Positions 1 through 10,957 of a DNA stretch of 64,000 bases are shown piece by piece (positions within the stretch are counted from its first letter, which is position 1; each line of letters begins with the position of its first letter). A program made the position numbers and the translations under genes. The stretch is from Locusta migratoria (taxonomy: Eukaryota > Arthropoda > Insecta > Orthoptera > Acrididae). The stretch is from positions 656,707,676 to 656,771,675 of the forward strand of contig CM048744.1 of assembly GCA_026315105.1 (NCBI GenBank), in the 5' to 3' direction. Under the pieces are notes generated by a model. It did not search any database. It worked only from the letters and a program-made list of their open reading frames with translations, and was not told where the DNA came from.

Positions 1-63
1 CGAAAATGGCATGATAAGTATATATTTCCGTTTTTATTTGTTGTTGTTGTGTCAGGCATTTTC

Positions 64-263
64 AAAAATGTTCTAATGTTTGTATAGTCTATGGGACTTA
101 ACTACGGGGTTATCAGTCCCTAAACTTACAAACTACTTATGAACTAGGTAAGACTAAGGACGGCACAAATATCCATGCCCGAGTGGGGATTCGAACCCCC
201 GACCGTGGTGGCCGTGTAGACCGTGACTGGAGCGCCTCAATGTCCTCGGCGACCGCGGCCGGC
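64..263 (-). mobile_element. SINE family A (tRNA-derived), complete
   Basis: A tRNA-like head lies at the right end on the minus strand, with a B-box-like GGTTCGAATCC and a GGCCGCGG start; the tail at the left reads ATGTT..AATGTTT. A perfect 11-bp target-site duplication, caggcattttc, flanks it (53-63 and 264-274), so both ends are exact. Pol III transcription from the tRNA-like head and mobilisation by a LINE are family knowledge. It has no protein-coding role. Confidence 0.93.
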
Positions 264-274
264 CAGGCATTTTC

Positions 275-904
275 CTTAACACGTAAAAGATACCGTTTCA
301 TATCTCCAAGTGCCAATTAAATTTTACCAAATATCCCAGCGGCCTCCTATGATAATGTTGGCAACAGATGCTGAATAGAGAGAATCCTGTGAGTCTTAAT
401 TTTAGCCAATCGCTTGACAGCGCTGATGTTTTCTTATGGAATCTTCGCTTTACTGGGTCAATTATTTTCACTGAGCGGACGAGGGTACATACAAGAACCT
501 GTCAACCATAAAGCAGGAAGAGCATTATTTGTTTACTTCATGGTCTGTACAAATCGAGTCATTCTATGTGGTTCGAACAAATGGGCAAAGATTTTCTATC
601 GTGTTGTTGATGTTACCAACATAACCCCACGGGACCGTCGATATGATACGTAAAATTTAACCCCCAGTGACCATTGTAAACAAAATTGGTTTTTCACCTA
701 CAGGCAATACTAGTAAAAATAAATACATAGCAAATAATATAATTTTTTGTTGATTTTTTTATGTCACATTTATGGTATTTCGTATTAGTTCAAGAGTGAA
801 AGTGAAAATAAAAACTAGTAGAGGATTAAATTTTTCCTGGTTTTTGTAATTAATATTCCTGTCTGTTGTATTTCATATTATTCAGAGAGTGAAATTTAAA
901 AATT
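275..904. other. AT-rich stretch without recognisable gene
   Basis: No coding signature, repeat or RNA gene was recognised. A 79-codon open frame at 414-653 has no domain, no signal peptide and no splice-site support, so it was not called as a gene. Confidence 0.6.
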
Positions 905-982
905 AAAATTTTTGTATACCTATTGGACCAAACTGCTATTGTCATCAATCCCCAGGCTCACAAACTATAACGTACACTAAGG

Positions 983-1033
<51 letters not shown>

Positions 1034-1043
1034 TCACACACAC
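905..1043 (-). mobile_element. SINE family B fragment with expanded CA tract
   Basis: The segment reads as the 3' half of family B on the minus strand (attggaccaaactgc, then catcaatccccaggctcacaa in diverged form). It then runs into a CA microsatellite exactly where intact family B copies have a short ACACAC stretch. The tRNA-like head is missing. Confidence 0.65.
990..1032. repeat. CA dinucleotide microsatellite
   Basis: About 20 uninterrupted CA units arise inside the family B SINE fragment. Similar CA or TG expansions sit inside SINE-type fragments near 11.5 and 35.1 kb. Confidence 0.97.
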
Positions 1044-1092
1044 GACCGAGAGAGGATCTTCTGCGGGAACGTGTACCCAGTACGTATCATGA

Positions 1093-1305
1093 CGCCTTAC
1101 ACCACTCGGTCATTCCGCACGAAAAGTGGACCTTCACAATGAATACCGCCTAGAGCGCCTCTCGGTGGTATTCAAGAAACTCGCCACACGACTATACAGA
1201 AACTCGAGACACTCGAACAACCCCTTCATCCTACGCTTGGGGAACTACGATCACAACCATAGGTGGAAACATAATCGCCCAAAAACACTTCTCCTCAGAG
1301 ACTAA
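1093..1305 (+). pseudogene. Jockey-like non-LTR reverse transcriptase, C-terminal end
   Basis: The frame ending in TAA at 1303-1305 encodes a typical C-terminal tail of Jockey-clade reverse transcriptases. It includes VFKKLATRLYRNS, then NNPFILRLGNYDHN and RPKTLLLRD before the stop. A TGA at 1090-1092 closes the frame upstream, and the polymerase domain is absent, so this is a 5'-truncated, inactive copy. Its 3' untranslated part probably continues through 1306-1335 and past the SINE inserted at 1336. The clade assignment rests on motif resemblance only. Confidence 0.75.
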
Positions 1306-1335
1306 CCACCTACGGCCGTAGGGAACACCAACTCA

Positions 1336-1539
1336 GCCGGCCGCGGTGGCCGAGGTGACTGAGGCGCTCGAGCCACGGTCAGCACGGCCACTACGGTTGG
1401 GGGTTCGAATCCCCCCTCGGGCATGGATATTTGTGCCGTCCTAGTTAGTAAGTAGTTCATAAGTAGTTTGTAAGTTTAGGGACTGATGACCCCGTAGTTA
1501 AGTCCCATAAGCTTAACAAACATTTGAACATTTTGATTT
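1336..1539 (+). mobile_element. SINE family A, complete
   Basis: The element starts GCCGGCCGCGGTGGCCGAG, carries the B-box-like GGTTCGAATCC and ends with the family tail AACATTTGAACATTTT. A perfect 13-bp duplication, gaacaccaactca (1323-1335 and 1540-1552), brackets it. It is inserted just behind the stop codon of the Jockey-like LINE remnant, probably in that LINE's 3' untranslated region. Confidence 0.95.
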
Positions 1540-1552
1540 GAACACCAACTCA

Positions 1553-2765
1553 CAAACACGATGAACATGGCAAACCCCTGCAAAACAGCAATCTGACTGG
1601 CAATGCCAGCTGAGCCCACAGCCGACCTACAGGCAAAGCAGGGAAACCATATTCATCGCACTAAACACAAACAAACCTAAACAGTCCCGCACACTTAGCC
1701 AGTTCTATGACCGAACTGCCTAACTACCTTGACAGACTTGGCTATGTTACAGGTATTCTGCCACAGCCGATGTTAACGGGTAAACTGCCGCAGCCGACCC
1801 AGGAGGCATCATTGGAGCTCAGCTGCATCAGAACCTCGCATCAAAACGGACTGATTCTTTATGACGAACCTAGCAAAGTTAATGGTACTAAGAAAATACC
1901 CATCACTAACATTACCAACCCTTGCATGATCTGTCGCAGATAGCATACCGCTACTGCCCTTCATACCTACCCCACTGTCGCAGAGGTTTTTTTTCCCTTG
2001 GCTCTTGCCTTGGCACTTTTTTTTCCTCTGCCCTTACATACCTTTACCCTTCGTATACCTTTCGACCAATTCTATCTCCAGATGCACCGTATTAATGGGT
2101 GATCGCGCCCACACGTACGGATAACATCGCGGTTCCCACATCCCGTGATCCACCTTAGCAAACTAACTTAATTACGGAGGTGACAGTAGAACTTTTGTGA
2201 TGGTCACCACGTTGGTGTGGGCGTGGAGGGGCCCCATCCTTGCGTTTTGCCGCACGGAAAAATTAACTGGATATCGATAAAAAAATTTCAAAAGTATTCT
2301 GACCCCATTAAGATTCCTTGCCGACCTTTGCGACTAACACAATAATTAACACTAAAAATGAACTGTTGGGGCCGAGCGGTGTGTTCCCAGCTTTAGGTCA
2401 GGATGAGGCGTGGAACCTGGTGAAGCACCAAGGGACGCTAGTAAAACAGAATTATAGTTGACACATTTTATTCCGTAACATACGTAAGTTCGATGAAGGC
2501 GCTAGCTCGACAGGAGCTAGAGCAGTAGGTGGCGTCGCCTTCGAGCTGCAACCTTGGTGTTTCGTATGATGGCAGTGCCCGCGCCGCGCCGCGATGCCGG
2601 GAAGCGATGCAAAGACTGTTATTGTGTAGTGCTCTGTCCCTTCACCAGGCTATGCAGCGGCCAGTGGATCCACGCAGGGACCCCTCTGAAGTCGGATGTC
2701 GTGCTGGTTCCCGACTCGGGACACCGGCTGGCCGGATTAGCACCAGAGTGCTAACTCGACGACAG
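1553..2765. other. Likely LINE 3' region, then GC-rich unclassified DNA
   Basis: 1553 to about 2000 is C/A-rich and probably continues the 3' region of the LINE ending at 1305 (inference). Two T-runs near 1987 and 2020 follow. From about 2480 to 2760 the sequence becomes GC-rich, with small open frames in two frames but no domain. I could not classify it; a transposon remnant is more likely than a gene. Confidence 0.35.
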
Positions 2766-2768
2766 GAA

Positions 2769-2984
2769 CATTCAAATGTTCAAATTCAAATGTTCAAATG
2801 TTTGTAGAACTTATGGGACTTAACTACGGAATCATCAGTCCCTAAGCTTACAAACTACTTATTAACTACCTAAGACTAAGGACGGCACAAATATCCATGC
2901 CCGAGGGGGGATTCGAACCCCCGACCGTAGTGGCCGTGCAGACCGTGACTGGAGCGCCTCAGTCTCCTCGGCCACCGCCGCCGG
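2769..2984 (-). mobile_element. SINE family A
   Basis: This is a full-length minus-strand copy: the tail motif TTCAAATGTTTGTAGAACTT is at the left and the tRNA-like head (GGGGGATTCGAACCCCCGAC region) at the right. The extreme left end repeats ATTCAAATGTTCAAATT, a small tail duplication. No clear target duplication was found. Confidence 0.9.
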
Positions 2985-3472
2985 CTGGCCTTTAGTAACC
3001 AACCACCGAAGACTGCGATGGCTTCAGTCAGCCACCATAGATGTATGAAATCGTCAGCATAGCGGATCACCATCTTCCCAGATGATGTTTAATGTGAAGT
3101 ATGGCCTTGACCAGACTCCATCTCTTAGCTGCCTCTAGCAGCTACCTGTATGTACTGCTGTCTGTGACAAAGACTGAGCACAACGACTAGGCCCGTGAAT
3201 TGACGACTACGTCCTGGGCATTGTCGATTCAGTAGACCAAGTGACTGCTCCTTATAAATGTAGGGGTATTTATACATAAAATTGGGTGAAGCTATGACGT
3301 ATGAAATGGTTTGAATGTGTTCCCTTTGAAAATGCAGTGTTCGCCCGATGTGTCTTTTCCACAGACGCATCCGCGGTTTTATTCACTCTTGTGACAGAGT
3401 TACGTGTAGTTATGAAATGTTTACTAGCTGCATCTCTGTCTGACAGCCATTTCAGTCACTTACAGTTCGCTG
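2985..3472. other. Low-copy DNA, no gene recognised
   Basis: Short open frames occur on both strands (such as 3125-3370 minus and 3301-3543 plus). None shows a domain or exon-like boundaries. Confidence 0.5.
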
Positions 3473-3485
3473 ACGGTAGGCTTTC

Positions 3486-3686
3486 AAAATGTTCAAATGT
3501 TTGTATTTCTATCGGACCAAACTGCGTGGTCATCAGTCCGTAGCTTACAAAGTACTTAAACTAAGGTAAACTAACCTAAGGACAAACACAGACACACATG
3601 CCCCAGGGAGGACTCGAACCTCCACGGCGAGCAACCGCGCTCTCCGCAGCGAGACGCTTTAGACCGCTCGGCTACTCCACCGCGGC
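3486..3686 (-). mobile_element. SINE family B, complete
   Basis: On the minus strand it reads GCCGCGGTGGAGTAGCCGAG, then the AGGTTCGAGTCC B-box region, and ends in the ACAAACATTTGAACATTTT tail shared with family A. A perfect 13-bp duplication, acggtaggctttc (3473-3485 and 3687-3699), proves the ends. Confidence 0.95.
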
Positions 3687-3984
3687 ACGGTAGGCTTTCC
3701 AATTAGCCCACGCAGCGGCTGCCGTCATCACGCAAGCCGGGTGAGCATTTTCTGCTACCGGCTGCTGACCTTATTTCGTCTGACTACAGTGAGCAAACAA
3801 AAATCTTCACACATTTCCCTGTCACAATGTTTGCGGCGTAACGGAACGTTGTATTCCAGTTTAGCAGATGTAAAGTGCATCATAGATAATTTCAGCTGTT
3901 TTAAACAATAAAACAAACCGTGGCTCAAAGAGTTAACGGCATTTGGGAACAGACAGTAGGATATAAATCGATACCGCAGCTGTA

Positions 3985-4180
3985 CGGATGAGCGGAAGAG
4001 CGCGAAACAATGGAGCGCGGGCGCAGGCAGCGCAGGCGGCGGCGGGTGGATCTAATTACGGCGGGGCGGGCCCTCAGCCCGCTGTCGGCGCGTCGATGGC
4101 AGGGCCCCGCGATTTATACGGCCGCGTTGATAAATCTCCCTCTGTCTGAATTATGCGCCGTCGATCGGGAGGGGTACGCA
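3985..4180. promoter_or_regulatory. GC/CpG-rich low-copy block, candidate regulatory DNA
   Basis: About 200 bp are strongly GC- and CpG-rich against an AT-rich setting and contain AT-rich cores such as GATTTATACGG and TTGATAAATC. An 79-codon arginine-rich open frame (4010-4249) crosses the block but looks compositional. Whether it is an enhancer, promoter or a GC-rich transposon relic cannot be decided from one sequence. Confidence 0.3.
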
Positions 4181-4439
4181 GGCACTGCCACACACACGCA
4201 TAAACCATGTGGTTTTATCAATATGCCAGCAGTTTCCGCAGCGAGCTAGTAAGAATTAGACATCCCCTAACGGAGAAAATTACGTTACAGGTTATTCCTA
4301 TGCCTGAAAAATATCGTCAGGGATAATTCCTATTGCCCACGAAAAGGTAAAATATAAACATATAAAAAAGGGTGTTGTATGAGCATTATTATAGGGATCC
4401 TTGAAACTTTACATAAAACAATATTTCAGTCCTCTTTAA

Positions 4440-4625
4440 TGCTTTACAACACAATCTACACCTTCACTACGCAGTTGGTAATGCCACTGATAACAGTTCT
4501 GATAAAGCAGAATTGCATAACACTGCCTTCCGAAAATCATTCACGAAAGAGGACGAAGCAAATGCTCCAGAATTCGTGTCAAGAACAGTTAACAGCATGC
4601 GTAATTTAGATCACTTTAAAAAAAG
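4440..4625 (+). pseudogene. LINE reverse transcriptase fragment, N-terminal linker region
   Basis: The segment translates in one frame to NTAFRKSFTKEDEANAPEF and onwards to VSRTVNSMRNLD. This parallels AFRNSFTKEVNTSEIERRT in the longer copy at 6205-6270. It is a short, isolated piece of the same LINE family, cut off before the catalytic domain. Confidence 0.7.
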
Positions 4626-4639
4626 TAAGTTTCTTGTTT

Positions 4640-6735
4640 CTGGTTTTGAGCGGCTATCATAGGTGGTAAAGACTTCCAGTATTGCTTGCAAGATGAAGGC
4701 AGAGCGCACCCTCTTCAGCATAGTCGACAGAACTGACTGCGGACCTCTGGTTCAGAACCTAATGGAGGGTCTGAATCGGAGACTCAGACAGTTCTGCGAC
4801 CGTGTGGGCTGCAGATTCCTCGCCTTGCGCCACAGGGTGGTGGGTTTTCTGATTCCACTAAATTAGTCAGGAGTCCACTACACTCAGGAAGCGGCTACAC
4901 AGGTAGCGTAATCTGTGTGGCGTGGACTGAGCGATTTTTTTTTTTTTTGCGGGGGGGGGGGAGGGTTAGAGGGCCTAGGGAATACACAAAATGAGTTTCA
5001 CTCTCAAAGGGTGCAGGTCAGACACAGGACGAACGCAGATCTAGGAACCATTGGTATAACAGTTGTAAACTGTTGTAGCTGTATTGGGAAAGTTCCAGAG
5101 CTCCAAGCGCTGATAGAAAGTACTGAGGCACAAATCGTTATAGGTTCTGGAAGCTGGCTGACGCCATAGATAAATTCGGCCGAAATTTTTACAAAGGGCC
5201 AAATGGTCTTCAGAAAGGATACTATAAATAAAAAAGGGTTGACGTATACGTTGCAGTTACAAACGGTTTATCCTGCACCGAAATAGAGGCAGATACTTCT
5301 TGTAAGTTGGTATGGGTGCATGTTATACCTGACAACCGGAATAAATTAATTATTTGATCTTTTTATCGGCCCACCAACTCACGCGATGCAGTTGCCGAAA
5401 TGTTCAAAAAAAGCTTGAATCACATTTCAAACAGTTACCCGAAGCATACTGTTATAATCGGTGGCGACTAATTTACCCTCGATATGTTGGCATAAATACG
5501 TCCGATCTACTTCTGAATGCGTTTTCTGAAAACTACTTCGTACAGTTAGTTCATGAACCTACTAGAAGAGTAAATGGTTGCGAAAATCCCCTGATACCCT
5601 AGCAACAAATAATCATAAGCTAGTAAAGAGCATCAAAACAGATACGGGGACTACCGAACATAGAGTTGTAGTAGCAAGACTGAATATCGTAATTCCCAAA
5701 TGCACCAAAACTAAACAAAAACTATATCATCAAAAGAGCAGATAAAAATTCGCTTCACGCTTTCCTGAGTGATAGTCTCCAGTCTTTCAAAACTAAAAAT
5801 GCGAGTGTAGATCAGTTGTGGCTTAATTTCAAAGACATAATATCAGTAGTAATCGAGAGATTTACACCAAACAAATTAATAAAAGAGGTGGCTGACCCCC
5901 CGTGGTACATAAAACAGGTCAGATCACCGTTGCAGAAGCAAAGAAAAGCGCATGCAAAATTTAAACAGACACAAAATCCCCAAGACTGGCAATATTTTAC
6001 TGAAACTCGCAACCTAGCGCGGACTTCAATGCGAGAAGCTTATAGTAGTTACCACAACGAAATCCTGTCTTGCAATCTGGCATAAAATCCAAAGAAATTC
6101 TGGTCATATTCGAAGTACACTAGCGGAAAAACACAAACAATACCTTCACTACGCGATAGGAATGGCAATAATACCGATGGCAATACTGCTAAAACAGAAT
6201 TGCTAAATACAGCCTTCCGAAATTCCTTCACCAAAGAAGTGAACACTTCAGAAATCGAACGAAGAACAGTTGCTGGCATGCGAAATTTAGAAGTAGATGT
6301 TCCTGGAGTAGTAAAACAACTTAAGTCACTAAACAAAAACAAATCTTCCGGGCCAGATTGTATACCAACTAGATTCCTCTCAGAGTATGCTGATGCAATA
6401 GCTCCGTACATAGCTATAATTTACAACTGATCTCTCAGCGAAAGATCTCTACCCAAAGACTGGAAAGTTGCCCAAGTTACTCCAATATTCAAGAAAGGCA
6501 ATAGGAGTGATCCCCAAAATTACAGGCCCATCTCATTGCAATAAGATTTTGGAACATATACTTTGTTCGAACATTATGAACTACCTCGAAGAGAACGACT
6601 TTTTAACCAATAGTCAACACGGATTCAGAAAGTACCGATCTTACGAAACACGTTTTGACAATAAGAAGTGATATCTGGCTTTCCCCTACTATTCCTTGTG
6701 TTAATAAACGATTTAGGAGACAATCTGAATAGCTA
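4640..6735 (+). mobile_element. Degenerate non-LTR retrotransposon (endonuclease plus 5' part of reverse transcriptase)
   Basis: In order, it holds a 5' untranslated-type region (4640-4910); an endonuclease start reading NCCSCIGKVPELQALIEST (about 5070-5125); endonuclease pieces in changing frames to about 5600; a linker (5816-6085, PPWYIKQVRSPLQKQRKAHA); and a reverse-transcriptase start (6200-6430, KSSGPDCIPTRFLSEYADAI). The copy fades after 6600, where text like NDFLTNSQHGFRK is followed by a short relic of the central RT, so most of the catalytic palm is missing. Several frameshifts and stops make it inactive. The copies at 59755-61690 (sense) and 15010-15949 (antisense) belong to the same family. 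G-runs at about 4948-4960 interrupt the 5' region. Confidence 0.85.
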
Positions 6736-7385
6736 GGATGACTTATGTCTATTTAGCTTCTTGTCATGCGGATAAAGGAGAGTTTCACAGAGATGAAAGT
6801 GGTGGCCGGAGTAAGTGGGGGGGGGGGGGGAGGCGGCGGAAGGGGGGGGGGAGGGAGGGTCTCCGAGGAGACAGTGCCGCATTCCACTGGCAGTCAGGCT
6901 GGTGGTCGTCGCAATTTAGTTATACGAAAGAGAAGAGGAAGTGTACTGAGACAGTGAAATCAGAACCACACCAGGATTCAAGTTTTGGACGTGCCGTCAC
7001 CGACCACTTGACTATTCGAGCACGTTCCCCGTAGTCCCCGAATTCCAGACAAGTTCCACGTTAGGGAAGTAGCACCCCTAGAGTTCATGTCCTCATATGC
7101 TCGATATTCTATTTCCCGCACGAGGTTCAAAGATATGCAGGAATGAACCTTACGCCACTAACGCAAAATGATGTATGTACAGTATAGATGTTTTGGAATC
7201 TGTTCTTTAGATGACGCGGGGATGCGAATGGACGATAGAGACGCTACTTTCGTAAACTGCACCTTGTGGGGATTTGCTTAGGGCGACTGTGGTCCAACAA
7301 ACGTGGAAACCAGGGCTAGAATCCCTGTTCGGAACAAGATTTCCATTGTCCTAGAGGAGCTACCTCTTCTTGTCTAAATTTGTTT
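6736..7385. other. Low-copy DNA with long G-runs
   Basis: The segment contains G-runs at 6818-6830 and 6843-6852 within a purine-rich block. Two small overlapping frames cross the block but are low-complexity. No gene was recognised. Confidence 0.5.
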
Positions 7386-7580
7386 TCCAAATGTTTATTA
7401 AGCGTAAGGGACTTAACTGCGGGATCATCAGTCTCTAAACTTACAAACCCCTTATGAACTACCTTATACAAAAGACGACACAAACATCCATGCCCGCGGG
7501 GGGGGGGGGGGGGTGCAAACTGCCGTGCAAACTGTGACTGGCGCGGCGCGCCGCAGACCGCTCGGCCACCGCGGTCGGCT
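7386..7580 (-). mobile_element. SINE family A, diverged
   Basis: The tail at the left (CCAAATGTTTATTAAGC), the body (GGGACTTAACTGCGGGATCATCAG on the plus strand, diverged) and the head at the right (GACCGCTCGGCCACCGCGG) are recognisable. The B-box region has collapsed into a run of about 16 G at 7497-7512. No target duplication was found. Confidence 0.85.
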
Positions 7581-7639
7581 ATAGTTGCTGTTGTTCTTGT
7601 AGATGTGGTCTTCAGTTTAAAGACAGGTTTGTTGCAGCT

Positions 7640-7965
7640 CTTCACGCTACCTTGTCCTGTGCAAGAATGAATAAGAACAACAATCTTCATCCTCTTGAAC
7701 CTGCTTACTGCATTCGTCCCTCGGTCTGCTTGTGCGGTTTCTACTCCACTCACCTCCCTCCAGTGATGAAGTAATGATTCCTCCATGTCTCAGAATGTGT
7801 CTCAGTAATCGATCCCTTCTTTTAATTAAAATATGCCAGAAATTTCTCTTCTCCCCAGTTCTGTGCTGTACCTTCACGCTCTTCCTACTCACCTTAAGCA
7901 TTGCTGCTACCGCGTTCTATTGCCCCACCAAAATAAAGTTTTCCTGTCCCTTAACTGTCTGAATA
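7640..7965 (-). pseudogene. LINE reverse transcriptase C-terminus, decayed
   Basis: On the minus strand it encodes KRNFWHILIKRRDRLLRHIL, then GRRPRD-like text (SRPRDECSKQVQ). This matches the last 85 residues of the intact ORF at 27947-29056 (NFWHTLTKRRDRLVRHILRY, RPRDGYSKQIQT). Frame changes and stops make it a remnant. The 5' end of an antisense LINE at 8526-9115 may belong to the same insertion. Confidence 0.8.
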
Positions 7966-7978
7966 ACTAAGATTTATC

Positions 7979-8525
7979 ATGAAGCTAAAACGGAATGACT
8001 TCAAATCCAATACTTCTGTTCTTGAGAAAGCTAAAATGATCATTATTGGGCATCAACTCATATGGGTCAGACATGTCCAACGGATGAAAAACGACAGACT
8101 TCCACGCCAAATGCTGTACAGCGAAGTGAGCACAGGTAAAAGGCCACGAGGTGCCCCTCTTAAATGCTATAAGGACCAGTTCAAGAAAAATCTGAAGAAC
8201 TTGAGCATCGATTCTAGTAACTGGTCCACAATAGCAGAAGATCGCAGTCGCTGGCGCTCAGCTACCTCAAATGCTCTTCAAACTATGAGCGAGAACGTCG
8301 AAGACTGGACGATGACAAACGCTAGAGATGTAAACTCCTCCAGGCTTAGCCACGTCCTCCACCTTCCATCATCTGTAATGTCTGTGACCGCATGTTCCAC
8401 GCTAACATTGGATTACTAAGCCACGAACGACATTACCACGCCGGAACCGTGATACACGAAGTCTCAGTAGAGAAATGAAAACTCTGATACGAGTTTCAGC
8501 CGCCGCCGACGACGACGACGACGTT
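7979..8525 (+). pseudogene. 3' end of a second LINE type: RT C-terminus plus C2H2 finger
   Basis: 7979-8300 encodes a typical non-LTR C-terminal region: LIWVRHVQRMKNDRLPRQML, then GKRPRGAPLKCYKDQFK and DRSRWRSA. Just downstream, in another frame (about 8365-8440), lies CNVCDRMFHANIGLLSHERH followed by YH. This is a C2H2 zinc finger of the kind that closes this LINE group's protein. The frame change means at least one frameshift. A GAC/CGA triplet tail (about 8506-8522) probably marks the 3' end. It lies between two minus-strand LINE pieces. Confidence 0.75.
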
Positions 8526-9115
8526 TCTTCAGTCTCCAGAGCTAGTTGGCACACAAACGTTTACAGCTATGGCCAGTATTCTTGTCCGTCTTTGATACTA
8601 TGCTGTTTACAGTAACTTCCCCGCATTCCTATTTCCTTAATCATCATTGCACGTACTCCATAATATTGTTCATCCTACCACATTTAACTTCAACGTATTC
8701 ATTTTCTAATTCACCTACCCATTTAACGGATAGAATATTCGATGATCACCTGCGTAGAATGCTTCTTACGTTTTTATTGATGACGATACCGTCCAGAGTA
8801 GCCCACAGACGGAGATCTGAATGAGAGACGATTTTACCTGCGTGATATTTTACCCAAGAGGACGTCATCATCTTCATACAGCAGAGTTGGATACACCCAG
8901 GAAAAGTAGCGGTTTCCCCTCGCGTTCAGCCGTTCACAGTAGCTGGGTGGTACAGCCACGTTAGCTTATCCTACATGTACAGCTCTGTCTGAAGGGCTGC
9001 TGGCCCAAACTTATCTGGCCTCTTCACGACACCCCTCCACTTTGGTTGCACCTACGGCACGGCTATCTGTATCGGTGAGGCACGGACGCCACTCCGTTTC
9101 TGCAACGTCTGTGCG
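8526..9115 (-). mobile_element. 5' part of an antisense LINE (probable)
   Basis: Motifs such as AGAGCTAGTTGGCACAC, then CGGAGATCTGAATGAGAGAC and TTTTACCCAAGAGGACGTCA resemble, from memory, the antisense 5' portion of the LINE family whose 3' part is at 27959-29072. No long frame remains. The piece sits beyond the plus-strand LINE at 7979-8525. Confidence 0.5.
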
Positions 9116-9829
9116 TTCCTATCGTTAAAAAGGATAGTGGCGGCATACAGGTATAGTGTCGGCAGTTTCGAACATGAAGAGCAGAACGACACCATCTATA
9201 CACGAGTTCCTATATAGATTTTACCCGACCCCTTTGTACATAAACCGACGGTTTTAAAGAAAATTCATACAGTTATGATGATAAAAGTGAATAAAAATGT
9301 GTACGACAGAGACTTCTTACGTTGTAGCTGTATACCAACAGTTACTATTATAATATGTACACAGGATTCTGTCTCTGATCGTGTATAGGACATAGTGAAA
9401 CAGTTTTTTAACAGTAGTATTTTAATCCACAAATCTTTAAAATACTACTGTGGAAATACATGGTATTTGGCTGCTGCTAAAACGGCCACTACAAGCAACA
9501 ATAAAACAGTATTACTTAAATATATTAATTCGCAGTTGTGTTAATTTTGCAAGAACAGTCCAAATCATGAACTAACGATAACAGTTGAATAACACTTTTC
9601 CATATCGATCAAATACCAATGGAAATGTATAAAACATGAATATAATGAATTTTCAGAATAGTTCTATAACGTCGGATATCCAAATTTATTAACGTCACAG
9701 AAAACATTTTGCATCAGCAATAGCGTAGGAAACGATAATTTATTCGATGTACTTCGTTAAAGATAATGAATCCTTCCAGCATTACGTTCAGTAATGCCCT
9801 GACTTTCATGCGTTTCTGGAGATTTATGA
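9116..9829. other. AT-rich low-copy DNA with one perfect hairpin
   Basis: No coding signature was recognised. A perfect 15-bp inverted repeat (acagtagtattttaa at 9411-9425 against 9437-9451, loop 11 nt) is the only structure noted. Confidence 0.5.
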
Positions 9830-10017
9830 CAGCTAAAATTGCGAAATGATCAATTAATAGTGCTACAACCACACAGTACATCACATGTTAGGAGGCAATA
9901 TGGCTAATAAACTTTGAGTACTCCAGTTAAAATTGCTGAATGTTCAATTAATCGTGCTAAAACCACACAGTACATCACGGGTTAGGAGGTAATACGGCTA
10001 ATAAACTTTGATTACTC
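9830..10017. repeat. Tandem duplication, 94-bp unit, two copies
   Basis: Copies at 9830-9923 and 9924-10017 align without gaps with about 11 differences (roughly 88% identity). Each begins CAG(C/T)TAAAATTGC and ends ACTTTGA..TACTC. There is no coding content, and the duplication looks old. Confidence 0.9.
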
Positions 10018-10957
10018 CACAAAACCATGATAAACGATGTGGCTCTGTTGTAGATGAGTGTATGGCTCCACGCCCAACAGATGTTTTGTGCGGTTCTTCT
10101 TGAAATAAACTATGGATGTACAGACTAGGTTAACAATTGGTGAGTTATTTTCTGCAATTACTTTTTTCTGATTGAAGACATATATAATATAAGATTAGGA
10201 CGGCTTTATAACGTAATCTATCTCTTGTTTCTTGCATCCGTCACGTTCTTTTACTTGCAAAAATGGAAGTTGTGTCTACACGCGTTTCCCATACATTTCA
10301 CATAGTTCAGTATTCACGTAATAGATGCTTATTTTCGGGTTTTGCGATTGTTACGAACTTTGCCAGAAGTCTGATGAAAGAAAAGCTATTTGTTGCTACT
10401 TAAGTGGAGATTGTCAATAGAGAAGTAGTATGTTTCAAGAGTAAATTACGTAAATATTTTGTATACTTAAGTTATGGAAGCTATACAGATTTAACATGCA
10501 GCAACTGAATTATGAGGACACCACAAACCGCTGATAAAGACGTTAAAGTCAGTGTGCAGTTCTGATGTACTGACCCATGTTCGTGTACTTGTATAGCAGG
10601 CTTCACTTGTAGCCTATCCTTTAAATGATGATAAGATTGATGAATGTAGACGGATCTGGCCGATCATATAACGATGTTGGTTTCTCAATTTTCTGTGGTT
10701 TTGTTCATAAGTGTTCCGTGTGTACTGTAGATTAGATCTAAAAAGATTAATTGTAAGCGCCAGACTTCCAGATTCCTTTCATCTCGCTGCAATGCACTGT
10801 CTTAACTCACGTGTCGTTATTGCATACAGTCATCAGTTACTATTGAACTCAAGTTTCAGTAATAAATGATGTCGATAAAGGGGTACAGTTAGACCTTAGA
10901 TAAAAGGATAAAGAGCTCCAAACACATAAAATAGCATGCGACTACTTTTAAATTAGT
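10018..10957. other. AT-rich low-copy DNA, nothing recognised
   Basis: No open frame with a domain, no SINE and no inverted repeats were recognised. It could be intronic or intergenic. Confidence 0.5.

Noticed and set aside
7316..7786. 156-codon minus-strand frame
   Set aside because: It spans a SINE A copy, a G16 run and a LINE fragment. The composition is a fusion of repeats with no domain of its own.
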